From assembly GCF_014649915.1 (NCBI RefSeq), contig NZ_BMTY01000004.1, positions 247,624 through 311,623 on the forward strand: a DNA stretch of 64,000 nucleotides, in the 5' to 3' direction. A program made the position numbers and the translations under genes. The notes beneath the pieces are model-generated. The model saw only the letters and a list, made by a program, of their open reading frames with translations, did no database searches and was not told the DNA's origin. Origin of the DNA: Streptomyces toxytricini (GTDB taxonomy: Bacteria > Actinomycetota > Actinomycetes > Streptomycetales > Streptomycetaceae). The first letter of the stretch is position 1; the number at the start of each line of letters is the position of its first letter. Shown here in pieces: positions 13,701-21,409 of this stretch.

Positions 13701-14848
13701 GCCTGGTCCAGATGACCCGCAAGCGGGTCGGCCAGGGCCTGCTGGAGTCCTTCTCCGAGACCTGCGTCCACTGCAACGGGCGCGGCGTGATCGTCCACAT
13801 GGACGCGGCGTCCGCGGCCGGCGGCAACGGCGGCAAGCGTGCCAAGCGGCGCGGCGGCCGGGGCCACGAGCACGACCACGAGGTCGAGGCCGTGGAGGCC
13901 GCCGGTACGGTCGCCGTGGCCGAGCCGGAGGCGGAGACCGAGGCCGAGGTGGCCGCCGAGGCGGCCGCGCCGGTCGCGCTGCCCGAGCCGGCGTTCGCCC
14001 CCGACGAGGAGCTGTACAGCAGCGCCGCCGAGGCGGAGGCCGCGGCCGGCATCAGCAGCCGCCGCAACCGGCGCCGTGCCACGCGCAAGGCGACCGCCGC
14101 CGCGGGCGCCCCGCGCGCTGCGGCCGCTCCCGCTGCGGCGCCTGCGGTCGAGGCCGCGCCGGCGCCGGTGGTCGAGGTGGAGGCCGAGCCGGTCACCGCG
14201 CCCGCCGACACGGTTCTGGAGCCGGCCGCGGAGGCCGTCGCCGAGGCCGTGGCCGCGTCGGAGACGGTCGAGGCCGAGCCGAACGGCCGGACGCGCCGCC
14301 GCGCCACCCGCAAGGCGACCGCCCCGGCGGCCGCGGCCCCGCAGCCGGCCGCCGAGCCGCAGCCCGAGCCGGCCGCCGAGCTGCAGCCGGAGCCGCAGCC
14401 CGAGCCGGCCGCCGCAGCAGAGCCGGAGCCGCAGCCCGAGCCGCAGCCGGAGCCCGCTCCGGCCGAGGCCGAGGCCCCCGCGGCCGCACCGGCCCGTCCC
14501 CGGCGCCGCGCCGTCCGCAAGGCCACCTCGCCCGCCGGCTCGCCGGCCGGCGCGGAGGCGGCGGTGGTCGTCGTCGAGACGGCCCCGTCGGAGCCCGCCC
14601 CGGCGGCCGCTGCCGAGCCCGAGTCCCAGGCCCCGGCGGAAGAGACGGCCCCGGCCAAGAAGACGGCCCGCAAGACGGCCGCCAAGAAGGCCCCGGCGAA
14701 GAAGGCCGCCGCGAAGAAGACGACGACGGCCAAGAAGACCGCCGCCAAGAAGACGGCGACGGCAGCGAAGAAGACGACGGCGAAGAAGGCGACCAAGAAG
14801 ACCGCGGCGGCGGAGCAGACCGCTCTCGCCACCGACACGGACGCCTGA
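10787..14848 (+). CDS. rne: Ribonuclease E/G with very long disordered arms
   Basis: This 1353-residue endoribonuclease cuts single-stranded, 5'-monophosphorylated RNA in mRNA decay and rRNA processing. The catalytic core is central. The S1 domain is at about 605-690 (RTQIGVLEDN, GKVQNVLPSMEAAFIDIGKGRNAVL by parts). The Mg-binding aspartates are in VVIDVNTGKFTG (about 891) and VVIDFIDM (about 934-937). The Zn-link C993-VH-C996 follows. The first 600 residues are Ala/Glu/Arg rich, with six RRRATR-type motifs and acidic and arginine-rich blocks. The last 340 repeat RRRATRK and end in a histone H1-like KKTAAKK tail. The chosen ATG follows GGGAG; the frame extends upstream to 10664 but without a good site. 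A core enzyme with such arms is usual for Streptomyces RNase ES. Confidence 0.93.
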   Translation: MLDNENNNTAAGTDNGSPSDNLPPRRRRRAASRPAGPPGATAAASAPAAEAVEAAPAAPAAEAAPAAPPRPRRRATRAASAPAAEAATVVEAPAAAAVEAPAAVEDAAAPAPRTRRRATRATAAPAAEAAAVVETPAAAVEAPAAVEEAAAPAPRTRRRATRATSAPAAEAAAVSPAAEAAAVSVEAPAAAVEEAAAPAPRTRRRATRATSAPAAEAAAAVEAPAAVEAPAASVEAPAAVEEAAAPAPRTRRRATRAASAPAAEAAAASVEAPAAEPVAQEAPKATVTVADAVDAPKRGRRRATRAAATAAPAPAAESPAAAPAAQPASEEPAAPARSRRAARPAVPVFQAPVFTEPMFQTPETAALAAAAAAAEARAEEAEEDEEEAEAEAEAVQAPAAQPSGRRRRRSRGAVEVPAAEAPAAPEPADEEPEAEAADLDEDEADDSDERPSRRRRRGGRRRRRGEASELDEAAEDEAEAADQEAETEEDEEEADEAGALGSTSSRRRRRRRRRSGDAAADADAADEDGVRTVVKVREPRPAREKPESDEVQSIKGSTRLEAKKQRRREGREQGRRRVPIITEAEFLARREAVERVMVVRQNGDRTQIGVLEDNVLVEHYVNKEEATSYVGNVYLGKVQNVLPSMEAAFIDIGKGRNAVLYAGEVNFEALGMANGPRRIETALKSGQSVLVQVTKDPIGHKGARLTSQVSLPGRYLVYVPEGSMTGISRKLPDTERARLKTILKKIVPEDAGVIVRTAAEGASEDELRRDVERLQAQWEEIQKKSKQITTSSPSLLYGEPDMTVRVVRDIFNEDFSKVIVSGDSAWETIHGYVSHVAPDLADRLQRWTSEVDVFATYRIDEQLAKALDRKVWLPSGGSLVIDKTEAMVVIDVNTGKFTGQGGNLEETVTRNNLEAAEEIVRQLRLRDLGGIVVIDFIDMVLESNRDLVLRRMLECLGRDRTKHQVAEVTSLGLVQMTRKRVGQGLLESFSETCVHCNGRGVIVHMDAASAAGGNGGKRAKRRGGRGHEHDHEVEAVEAAGTVAVAEPEAETEAEVAAEAAAPVALPEPAFAPDEELYSSAAEAEAAAGISSRRNRRRATRKATAAAGAPRAAAAPAAAPAVEAAPAPVVEVEAEPVTAPADTVLEPAAEAVAEAVAASETVEAEPNGRTRRRATRKATAPAAAAPQPAAEPQPEPAAELQPEPQPEPAAAAEPEPQPEPQPEPAPAEAEAPAAAPARPRRRAVRKATSPAGSPAGAEAAVVVVETAPSEPAPAAAAEPESQAPAEETAPAKKTARKTAAKKAPAKKAAAKKTTTAKKTAAKKTATAAKKTTAKKATKKTAAAEQTALATDTDA

Positions 14849-14872
14849 CCCGCCCGGGTCGCACGAACAACG

Positions 14873-14911
14873 GACCGCCCCGGCCCCGCACCCCGCGGGA
14901 CCGGGGCGGTC
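14873..14911 (+). terminator. rne terminator
   Basis: A perfect 11-bp stem (GACCGCCCCGG with CCGGGGCGGTC) begins 24 bases after the rne stop. No T-run follows. Confidence 0.65.
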
Positions 14912-14993
14912 CCGTACCCGCGGAAGGAGACGGCCCGCGGGCGCCGTGCCCGGGGAGCTGCGCCGGGCACCCGCCGCCGCAGCGGGACCCGGT

Positions 14994-15022
14994 TTGACCT
15001 CTTAAACCCGGGACCGTAACCT
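14994..15022 (+). promoter_or_regulatory. Promoter of rplU-rpmA
   Basis: TTGACC and TAACCT are separated by exactly 17 bases, the best sigma-70-like (HrdB) promoter I see here. It gives a leader of about 135 bases. The 315-base gap between rne and rplU therefore holds the rne terminator, this promoter and the structured leader. Confidence 0.75.
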
Positions 15023-15068
15023 TGACCGTCGGCGTGTCTACGTGCGCGCCAGCCACTGAGCACCTCAC

Positions 15069-15099
15069 CTCCCGGGCCGCTGCGCGGTCCGGGGGAGGC
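15069..15099 (+). other. Imperfect stem-loop in the rplU leader
   Basis: CCTCCCGGGCCGC can pair with GCGGTCCGGGGGAGG around a TGC loop, with two bulged or mismatched bases. It lies between the rplU promoter and its start codon and could be a ribosomal-protein autoregulatory site (inference). Confidence 0.3.
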
Positions 15100-15163
15100 C
15101 GGTCCGCGTTCTGCGGGAGACGGCTGGCTTCAGGGGTTCCCATCGAGCGAGAGAGAGATCCGC

Positions 15164-15484
15164 GTGTACGCCATCGTGCGCAGCGGTGGTCGCCAGCACA
15201 AGGTTGCTGTCGGCGACATCGTTGAGGTTGACAAGATTTCCACTGCCAAGGCTGGCGACACGGTCGAGCTCTCGACCCTGCTCGTTGTCGACGGCGACGC
15301 CGTGACCAGCGACCCGTGGGTCCTGGCGGGCATCAAGGTCCAGGCCGAGGTCGTGGACCACACCAAGGGCGCCAAGATCGACATCCTGCGCTACAAGAAC
15401 AAGACCGGCTACCGCCGTCGCCAGGGTCACCGTCAGCAGTACACGGCGATCAAGGTCACGTCCATCCCGTCGGCCGCGAAGTAA
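15164..15484 (+). CDS. rplU: 50S ribosomal protein L21
   Basis: This 106-residue protein binds 23S rRNA in the large subunit. It has the full-length bacterial L21 sequence: [18 protein letters not shown] at the start and [17 protein letters not shown] near the end, the RNA-binding C-terminal loop. The GTG start follows a GAGAGAGA purine run. Its codon usage includes GTT and GCT, less extreme than its neighbours, as expected for a highly expressed gene. It forms an operon with rpmA 14 bases downstream. The leader of about 135 bases may be regulatory. Confidence 0.98.
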   Translation: MYAIVRSGGRQHKVAVGDIVEVDKISTAKAGDTVELSTLLVVDGDAVTSDPWVLAGIKVQAEVVDHTKGAKIDILRYKNKTGYRRRQGHRQQYTAIKVTSIPSAAK

Positions 15485-15498
15485 AGAGGGACTGAGCA

Positions 15499-15753
15499 AT
15501 GGCACACAAGAAGGGCGCATCGTCCACCCGGAACGGTCGCGACTCCAATGCCCAGCGGCTCGGCGTGAAGCGCTTCGGCGGTCAGGTCGTTTCCGCTGGT
15601 GAGATCCTCGTCCGCCAGCGCGGCACGCACTTCCACCCGGGCGCCGGTGTCGGCCGTGGTGGCGACGACACGCTGTTCGCCCTGCAGGCCGGCGCGGTGC
15701 AGTTCGGCACCCACCGTGGCCGCAAGGTCGTGAACATCGTTCCGGCCGCCTGA
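15499..15753 (+). CDS. rpmA: 50S ribosomal protein L27
   Basis: This 84-residue protein is L27, whose N-terminal tail reaches toward the peptidyl-transferase centre. The start reads [19 protein letters not shown], with no cleavable N-terminal extension of the Firmicutes type, followed by the conserved [13 protein letters not shown]. The ribosome site AGAGGGA is 7-8 bases before the ATG. It is encoded 14 bases after rplU and is followed by a strong terminator, so rplU and rpmA form a two-gene operon. obg is next but appears to have its own leader. Confidence 0.98.
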   Translation: MAHKKGASSTRNGRDSNAQRLGVKRFGGQVVSAGEILVRQRGTHFHPGAGVGRGGDDTLFALQAGAVQFGTHRGRKVVNIVPAA

Positions 15754-15787
15754 TCCAGCTCCTGCTGATCAAGCGTTCGTAACTTAC

Positions 15788-15842
15788 CGAGGGCGGATCC
15801 CAGCTCTTCCCGGCAGGCGCCGGGAAGAGAGGTCCGCCCTCG
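15788..15842 (+). terminator. Terminator of rplU-rpmA
   Basis: An outer 10-bp stem (CGAGGGCGGA with TCCGCCCTCG) encloses an inner 11-bp hairpin (CTCTTCCCGGC with GCCGGGAAGAG). A GTTT follows shortly after. Confidence 0.75.
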
Positions 15843-15919
15843 GCGCGTTTGCACGTACACACGTTTAATGGGACAGCAAGGCCTGTCCGGGACATCCCGT
15901 CTGTATCTGGAGGAACACC

Positions 15920-17365
15920 ATGACCACCTTCGTGGACCGCGTCGAGCTGCATGTCGCCGCGGGTAACGGAGGCCACGGCTGCGCCTCCGTGCACCGGGAG
16001 AAGTTCAAGCCGCTCGGCGGCCCCGACGGCGGCAACGGCGGGCGCGGCGGCGACGTCGTCCTCGTCGTGGACCAGTCGGTGACGACGCTGCTGGACTACC
16101 ACCACAGCCCGCACCGCAAGGCCACCAACGGCAAGCCCGGCGAGGGCGGCAACCGCTCCGGCAAGGACGGCCAGGACCTCGTCCTGCCCGTTCCGGACGG
16201 CACGGTCGTCCTCGACAAGCAGGGCAACGTCCTCGCCGACCTCGTCGGCCAGGGCACCACGTACGTCGCCGCCGAGGGCGGCCGCGGCGGCCTCGGCAAC
16301 GCGGCGCTCGCCTCCGCCCGCCGCAAGGCTCCCGGCTTCGCGCTCCTCGGCGTGCCCGGCGCCGCCGGCGACATCGTCCTGGAGCTGAAGACCGTCGCGG
16401 ACGTGGCCCTCGTCGGCTTCCCGAGCGCCGGCAAGTCCTCGCTGATCTCGGTGCTCTCCGCCGCCAAGCCGAAGATCGCCGACTACCCGTTCACCACGCT
16501 CGTCCCGAACCTGGGCGTCGTCACCGCCGGCTCGACCGTGTACACGATCGCCGACGTCCCCGGCCTCATCCCGGGCGCCAGCCAGGGCAAGGGCCTGGGC
16601 CTTGAGTTCCTGCGGCACGTCGAGCGCTGCTCCGTCCTGGTGCACGTCCTGGACACGGCCACGCTGGAGTCCGACCGCGATCCGGTCTCCGACCTCGACG
16701 TCATCGAGGAGGAGCTCAAGCAGTACGGCGGCGGCCTGGAGAACCGGCCGCGCCTCGTCGTCCTCAACAAGGTCGACATCCCGGACGGCAAGGACCTGGC
16801 CGACATGATCCGGCCCGACCTGGAGGCCCGCGGCTACAAGGTCTTCGAGGTGTCCGCGGTCGCCCGCACCGGCCTGAAGGAGCTCTCCTACTTCCTTGCG
16901 GAGGTCGTCGCGAAGGCGCGCGCCCGCAAGCCGAAGCAGGAGGCGACCCGCATCGTCATCCGTCCGAAGGCCGTCGACGAGACCGGCTTCACCGTCACCT
17001 TCGACGAGGCGGAGGGCGTCTACCGGGTGCGCGGCGAGAAGCCGGAGCGCTGGGTCCGCCAGACCGACTTCAACAACGACGAGGCCGTCGGCTACCTCGC
17101 CGACCGCCTCAACCGCCTCGGTGTCGAGGACGAGCTGCTGAAGGTCGGCGCCCGCGCCGGCGACGGCGTCGCCATCGGCTCCGACGAGAACGCGGTCGTC
17201 TTCGACTGGGAGCCGTCCATGATGGCCGGCGCCGAGATGCTGGGCCGCCGCGGTGAGGACCACCGCATGGAGGCTCCGCGTCCGGCCGCGCAGCGCCGCA
17301 AGGAGCGCGACGCCCGCCGTGGCGACTCCGCGCAGAACGAATACGACGAATTCCGTCCGTTCTGA
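15920..17365 (+). CDS. obgE: Obg/CgtA GTPase
   Basis: This 481-residue GTPase acts in 50S subunit maturation and stress signalling; in Streptomyces Obg is also linked to the onset of sporulation. Three domains are visible: the glycine-rich Obg fold (1-160, with [14 protein letters not shown]), the GTPase domain with P-loop GFPSAGKSS (about 166-174), DVPG and NKVD, and the actinobacterial C-terminal OCT domain (about 345-430, [22 protein letters not shown] in parts). A 50-residue charged tail follows. A GGAGGA site precedes the ATG. It is single in its unit, flanked by terminators or promoters of other genes. Confidence 0.97.
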   Translation: MTTFVDRVELHVAAGNGGHGCASVHREKFKPLGGPDGGNGGRGGDVVLVVDQSVTTLLDYHHSPHRKATNGKPGEGGNRSGKDGQDLVLPVPDGTVVLDKQGNVLADLVGQGTTYVAAEGGRGGLGNAALASARRKAPGFALLGVPGAAGDIVLELKTVADVALVGFPSAGKSSLISVLSAAKPKIADYPFTTLVPNLGVVTAGSTVYTIADVPGLIPGASQGKGLGLEFLRHVERCSVLVHVLDTATLESDRDPVSDLDVIEEELKQYGGGLENRPRLVVLNKVDIPDGKDLADMIRPDLEARGYKVFEVSAVARTGLKELSYFLAEVVAKARARKPKQEATRIVIRPKAVDETGFTVTFDEAEGVYRVRGEKPERWVRQTDFNNDEAVGYLADRLNRLGVEDELLKVGARAGDGVAIGSDENAVVFDWEPSMMAGAEMLGRRGEDHRMEAPRPAAQRRKERDARRGDSAQNEYDEFRPF

Positions 17366-17430
17366 CCTGAATCATGCGGTCGACGGGCGCATCGGGCGGC
17401 GGAGTTGAAGGGATGTTTACCCGGGTCGCC

Positions 17431-17436
17431 TAGGAT
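17431..17436 (+). promoter_or_regulatory. -10 box of a leaderless promoter for the GT2 gene
   Basis: TAGGAT lies 7 bases before GTG 17444. TTGAAG at 17405-17410 could be a -35 box, but the 20-base spacer is long. The box supports the start at 17444 over the TTG at 17405. Confidence 0.5.
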
Positions 17437-17443
17437 CCACGGG

Positions 17444-19066
17444 GTGAGCAGCACCCACCCCCCCAGTGTCTCCGTCGTCGTGATCGCCTACAACGACGCC
17501 GGGCTCGTGGGCGAAGCCGTCACCTCGGCTCTCGCCCAGGGCCCGGTCGTGGCCGAGGTCATCGCCGTCAACGACGCCTCGGCCGACGGCACCGCGGAGG
17601 TGCTGGACGGCCTGGCCGCCGTCCACCCGCGCCTGAAGGTCGTCCACCGCACCGAGAACAGCGGCGGCTGCGGCACCCCCCGCAACGACGGGATCGCCGC
17701 CGCAACCTCGCCGTACGTGCTGTTCCTCGACAGCGACGACGTCCTGCCGCCCGGCGCGGCCGAGGCCCTCGTCAGCGCCGCCGAGGAGCACCGCGCGCCG
17801 GTGGCCGTCGGTGCCTGCGTGCGCAGGGAGCTGCCCCAGCACCACGACACGCCCTGGGTGCCGGGCCTGTACCGGCACGGCGAGGTCGTCGACCGGCCGG
17901 CCGACCGGCCCGAGCTGGTCCGCGACACCCTCTGCGTCAACAAGCTGTACGAGCGCTCCTTCCTGGAGAAGCACGGCATCCGCTTCCCCGACGGCCGGTT
18001 CACCTACGAGGACTTCGTCTTCACCGCCCGCGTCCTCGCCGCAGCCCCCCGCATCGCGGTCGTCGGGGACCTCGTCTACGTGTGGCACGTCCGCCGCGGC
18101 GCCGCCCAGGTGTCGATCTCCCTGGACCGCAAGGACGTCTCCAACTGGCGCTCCCGCATCGAGGCCCACCGCACCGCCGCCCGGATCCTCGCCGAGGCGT
18201 CCCCGGAGCTCGGCCTCGCCAGCCAGGTGAAGTTCCTGGAGTACGACCTGCGCATGTACCTGCGCGAACTCGGCAGCGACCCCGGTTACCGGGCCGACTG
18301 GTGGGCCCTGACGCGCGACTACCTGGCAGGGTTCGACGAGGCCGCCGTCGAGGCCGCCGGGGCGCACGCCCGCTGGATCGTCCGCGTCCTGCGCGCCGCC
18401 GACGCCCCGCCCGCCGACCTGGAGCGGCTGACCCGCTTCGCCGCCGAACCGCCGCGGCTGCTGCCCCCGTACGCAACCGGCCCCGGCGGCCGGCCCGTGT
18501 GGAGCGACGCCCTCCCCGTCGAGCTGAACGGACTGGAGGAGCTGCCCCCCGCCGCACTGCCCGTCACCGTCGAGGCGGGCGCCGGCGCCGGCGCCGCCGG
18601 GCTGCGGATCCGGGTGCACGACCTGTACGGGCGGCTCGCCGAGGCCGGGCCGCGCACCGTCCGGCTGCGGTTCGTGCCGCGCTCCGGCGGCGAGCCCCTC
18701 CTCGACCGGCCGGTCGACCTGCGCCCCACCGCCGACGGCGGCGGCTGGACCTGCGACGTCCCCTTCCCGCTGACCGCGGTCGCCTCCGCCGGGCGCCGGC
18801 AGGGCCGCCGCGGCATGCAGGCCTGGGGCGTCGAGATCGACGTCGCCTTCGCAGACGGCACCGTCCTGGCGACCGCGCCGCGCCCCCTCGACGCGCTGCT
18901 GCGCCGCAGGGCGCTGCTCAGCAGCAGGTACGGTGTGCTGCTGGCGCAGCCGTACCGCACCGCCGGGGGTTCCCTGGCCCTGCGGCTCGCGCCGGGAGCC
19001 GCGGGCGCGCTGAGCTTCGTACGCAACCGCCTCCACCGGGCCCGCGCGGGCCGCGCGGCGGGATGA
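17444..19066 (+). CDS. Family 2 glycosyltransferase with accessory C-terminal domain
   Basis: This 540-residue cytosolic GT-A enzyme transfers a sugar from a nucleotide sugar, probably during cell-wall glycopolymer synthesis. The GT2 fold is clear (VSVVVIAYNDAG, NDASADGT, LFLDSDD as the metal site), and ENSGGCGTPRNDGI is shared with the GT2 half of the 959-residue enzyme at 21406. The last 200 residues look like a beta-rich accessory domain and carry no catalytic motif. I chose GTG 17444 (MSSTHPPSV) because of the -10 box 7 bases upstream. galE follows after 60 bases in the same direction. The sugar and acceptor are unknown. Confidence 0.85.
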   Translation: MSSTHPPSVSVVVIAYNDAGLVGEAVTSALAQGPVVAEVIAVNDASADGTAEVLDGLAAVHPRLKVVHRTENSGGCGTPRNDGIAAATSPYVLFLDSDDVLPPGAAEALVSAAEEHRAPVAVGACVRRELPQHHDTPWVPGLYRHGEVVDRPADRPELVRDTLCVNKLYERSFLEKHGIRFPDGRFTYEDFVFTARVLAAAPRIAVVGDLVYVWHVRRGAAQVSISLDRKDVSNWRSRIEAHRTAARILAEASPELGLASQVKFLEYDLRMYLRELGSDPGYRADWWALTRDYLAGFDEAAVEAAGAHARWIVRVLRAADAPPADLERLTRFAAEPPRLLPPYATGPGGRPVWSDALPVELNGLEELPPAALPVTVEAGAGAGAAGLRIRVHDLYGRLAEAGPRTVRLRFVPRSGGEPLLDRPVDLRPTADGGGWTCDVPFPLTAVASAGRRQGRRGMQAWGVEIDVAFADGTVLATAPRPLDALLRRRALLSSRYGVLLAQPYRTAGGSLALRLAPGAAGALSFVRNRLHRARAGRAAG

Positions 19067-19126
19067 CGCGGGCGGCGGCCCCGAAGGCCGCCGCCCGGAC
19101 CCACGGAATGCACTCGGGAGAAACGC

Positions 19127-20128
19127 ATGACTTTTCTGATCACCGGCGGCGCCGGCTACATCGGCTCGCACGTCGTCCGCGCGATGCTGCTCGCGGGTGA
19201 GCAGGTCGTCGTCCTCGACGACCTGTCCACCGGCAACGAGGACCGCGTCCCGGAGGGCGTCCCGCTGGTGATCGGCTCGGTCCTGGACCGCCTCGTCCTC
19301 GACGAGGTGATCCGCAAGCACAAGATCACCGGCGTGGTGCACCTGGCCGGCAAGAAGCAGGTCGGCGAGTCCGTCGAGAAGCCGCTGTACTACTACCACG
19401 AGAACGTGGAGGGCCTGCAGGTCCTGCTCGGCGCGGTCGCCGCGGCCGGCGTCCGGAACGTCCTGTTCTCCTCCTCCGCCTCCGTGTACGGCATGCCGGA
19501 CGTGGACCTCGTCACCGAGGAGACCCCGTGCGCGCCGCTGAGCCCGTACGGCGAGACCAAGCTGGCCGGCGAATGGCTGATCCGCGCGGCCGGCCGGGCG
19601 CACGGCATCGCGACGGCCTGCCTGCGCTACTTCAACGTGGCGGGCGCGGCCACCCCGGAGCTCGCCGACACCGGCGTGTTCAACCTCGTCCCGATGGTCT
19701 TCGAGCGCTTCGACAAGGGCGAGGGCGCCCGCATCTTCGGTGACGACTACCCCACCCCGGACGGCACCTGCATCCGCGACTACATCCACGTCGAGGACCT
19801 GGCCGAGGCGCACGTCGCCGCGGCCCGGAAGCTGCGCGAATGGGCGGACGCGGGCGAGTACCGCGACCTGACGGTCAACATCGGCCGCGGCGAGGGCGTC
19901 TCCGTGCGCGAGATGGCCACCCTGCTCAACGAGGGCACGGGCCACTCCTACGAGCCGGTCGTCGTGCCGCGCCGCCCCGGCGACCCGGCGAAGGTCGTCG
20001 CCTCCGCCGACCGCATCCACGCCGAGCTGGGCTGGAAGGCGAAGCACGACGTCCGCGACATGATCACCTCGGCGTGGGCGGGCTGGGAGGCCAACCGCGG
20101 CAAGGCCGGGCACACGTCGGAGCGCTGA
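19127..20128 (+). CDS. galE: UDP-glucose 4-epimerase
   Basis: This 333-residue SDR enzyme interconverts UDP-glucose and UDP-galactose. The NAD-binding motif GGAGYIG is at residues 7-13, the active-site pair is seen as SSSASVYG and YGETK (about 141-145), and DYIHVEDLAEAH and GRGEGVSV are typical GalE sequence. Its place inside a glycosyltransferase cluster suggests it supplies UDP-galactose, or the N-acetyl form, for a wall polymer rather than for galactose catabolism (inference). The ATG has a good GGGAGA site. A perfect 17-bp hairpin separates it from the convergent GT4 gene. Confidence 0.92.
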   Translation: MTFLITGGAGYIGSHVVRAMLLAGEQVVVLDDLSTGNEDRVPEGVPLVIGSVLDRLVLDEVIRKHKITGVVHLAGKKQVGESVEKPLYYYHENVEGLQVLLGAVAAAGVRNVLFSSSASVYGMPDVDLVTEETPCAPLSPYGETKLAGEWLIRAAGRAHGIATACLRYFNVAGAATPELADTGVFNLVPMVFERFDKGEGARIFGDDYPTPDGTCIRDYIHVEDLAEAHVAAARKLREWADAGEYRDLTVNIGRGEGVSVREMATLLNEGTGHSYEPVVVPRRPGDPAKVVASADRIHAELGWKAKHDVRDMITSAWAGWEANRGKAGHTSER

Positions 20129-20158
20129 GGGACCACCCGTCCCGGCCCGTGACACGGC

Positions 20159-20196
20159 GGAGCCGCCCGCCCCGGTCCTCCGGGGCGGGCGGCTCC
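20159..20196. terminator. Bidirectional terminator between galE and the GT4 gene
   Basis: A perfect 17-bp stem (GGAGCCGCCCGCCCCGG and its complement) with a TCCT loop lies between convergent stop codons and could serve both strands. Confidence 0.75.
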
Positions 20197-20215
20197 GTCA
20201 GCCGGCAGGGCGCGG

Positions 20216-21409
20216 TCAGCGCTCCAGGAACGCGAACAGCCGCTCCCACCGGTCGGTGATCTCGGCGGCGGAGTAGCGCCGCACCTCCCGGAAGGCCCGG
20301 TCGCCGAGGCGGTCGCGCAGCTCCCGGTCCGTCATCAGCGCGTCCAGGTGCCCGGCCAGCTCCATCGTGTTGCCCAGCCGCGCCAGCAGCCCGTCCTCAC
20401 CGTGCTCGACGATCTCGCGCACGCCGGGCGCGCAGTCGAACGCGACGACCGGCAGCCCCGCGGCCATCGCCTCCAGCAGGGTGATCGGGAAGCCCTCGGC
20501 GCGCGAGGCCTGCGCGAACACCGAGGCCCCGCGCAGCGCGCCCAGCACGTCGTCGGTGCTTCCCGCCCACTCCACGGAGCCGGACACCCCGAGGGAGGCT
20601 GCGTGCTCCCGCAGCCGCGCCTCCTCGACGCCCGCGCCGTGGATCCGCAGGATCCAGTCCGGGTGCAGGGGAGCCGCCTCCGCCCAGGCGTCGAGCAGCA
20701 GGTCCACGCCCTTCTCGAAGGCGAGGCGGCCCACGCTCACGACGACCTTCTCCGAGCGCGGAGCGGGGGAGTCCGGCATGAACGGCAGCGGGTTCGGCAT
20801 GCTGGAGACGTTCTCCATGCCGGCCCGGATCCACAGGTCCGCGTCCTCCGGGGTGAGCACCAGCAGCCGGTCGACGTCGCGGTAGTGGCGGCGGACCCGC
20901 TCGCCGCGGGTCGACTTCTGGCTGGCCTCGAACGACTCGTGGCTCATGCCGATGACGGACAGCCCCTTGGTGTCGGCGAGCGCGACCCACTCCATCGCCC
21001 ACACCTGCGTGACGATCACGACGCCGCCGGGGCGGGCCTCCCGCAGCAGGGTGCTCAGCTGCTCCGCCTTCTGCTGCATCAGCGCCCGCCGGGCTGCCTG
21101 GCGGCGCCTTTCGGGCGCGTTCAGCCGGCCCTTGATGCCGCGCAGGCGGCGGGCCTGCGGCGGGTGGGCGTCGTACAGGGTGGTCACCGCGTACGGCAGG
21201 TCCTGCGGCAGCCTCTGCCGGAGCTCCTCGGCGACGGGCGCGATGCCGACGAGGTGCACGCGGTGGCCGCGGTCGGTGAAGAGCCGGGCCATCTGGTGCG
21301 ACCAGGTCGTCACCCCGCCGATCTCGTCGACGCTGTTGGAGACGATGAAGACGTCGCGGCCGCCGCGCTGTTCGAGGTCCGCTGCGGTCCCGGCGGTCTG
21401 CTGGCTCAC
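20216..21409 (-). CDS. Family 4 glycosyltransferase
   Basis: This 397-residue GT-B enzyme has the retaining GT4 layout: an N-terminal acceptor domain with GGVTTWSHQMARLF, and a C-terminal nucleotide-sugar domain with VVSVGRLAFEKGVDLLLDAW, the ExxxxE segment SRAEGFPITLLEAMA and GLPVVAFDCAPG. No membrane span is seen, so it acts at the inner face of the membrane. It starts with GTG whose bases overlap the stop of the preceding TagF-like gene (GTGA), so the two are translationally coupled. The probable task is adding a hexose to the same glycopolymer. Donor and acceptor are unknown. Confidence 0.88.
   Translation of the reverse strand: MSQQTAGTAADLEQRGGRDVFIVSNSVDEIGGVTTWSHQMARLFTDRGHRVHLVGIAPVAEELRQRLPQDLPYAVTTLYDAHPPQARRLRGIKGRLNAPERRRQAARRALMQQKAEQLSTLLREARPGGVVIVTQVWAMEWVALADTKGLSVIGMSHESFEASQKSTRGERVRRHYRDVDRLLVLTPEDADLWIRAGMENVSSMPNPLPFMPDSPAPRSEKVVVSVGRLAFEKGVDLLLDAWAEAAPLHPDWILRIHGAGVEEARLREHAASLGVSGSVEWAGSTDDVLGALRGASVFAQASRAEGFPITLLEAMAAGLPVVAFDCAPGVREIVEHGEDGLLARLGNTMELAGHLDALMTDRELRDRLGDRAFREVRRYSAAEITDRWERLFAFLER

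Noticed and set aside
9563..13879. 1438-codon minus-strand frame across rne
   Set aside because: Glycine-rich sequence is the reverse reading of the Ala/Arg repeats of RNase E; no start site or domain.
14650..14848. Separate histone-like gene at the KKTAAKK stretch
   Set aside because: No start codon or ribosome site of its own; it is continuous with the RNase E frame.
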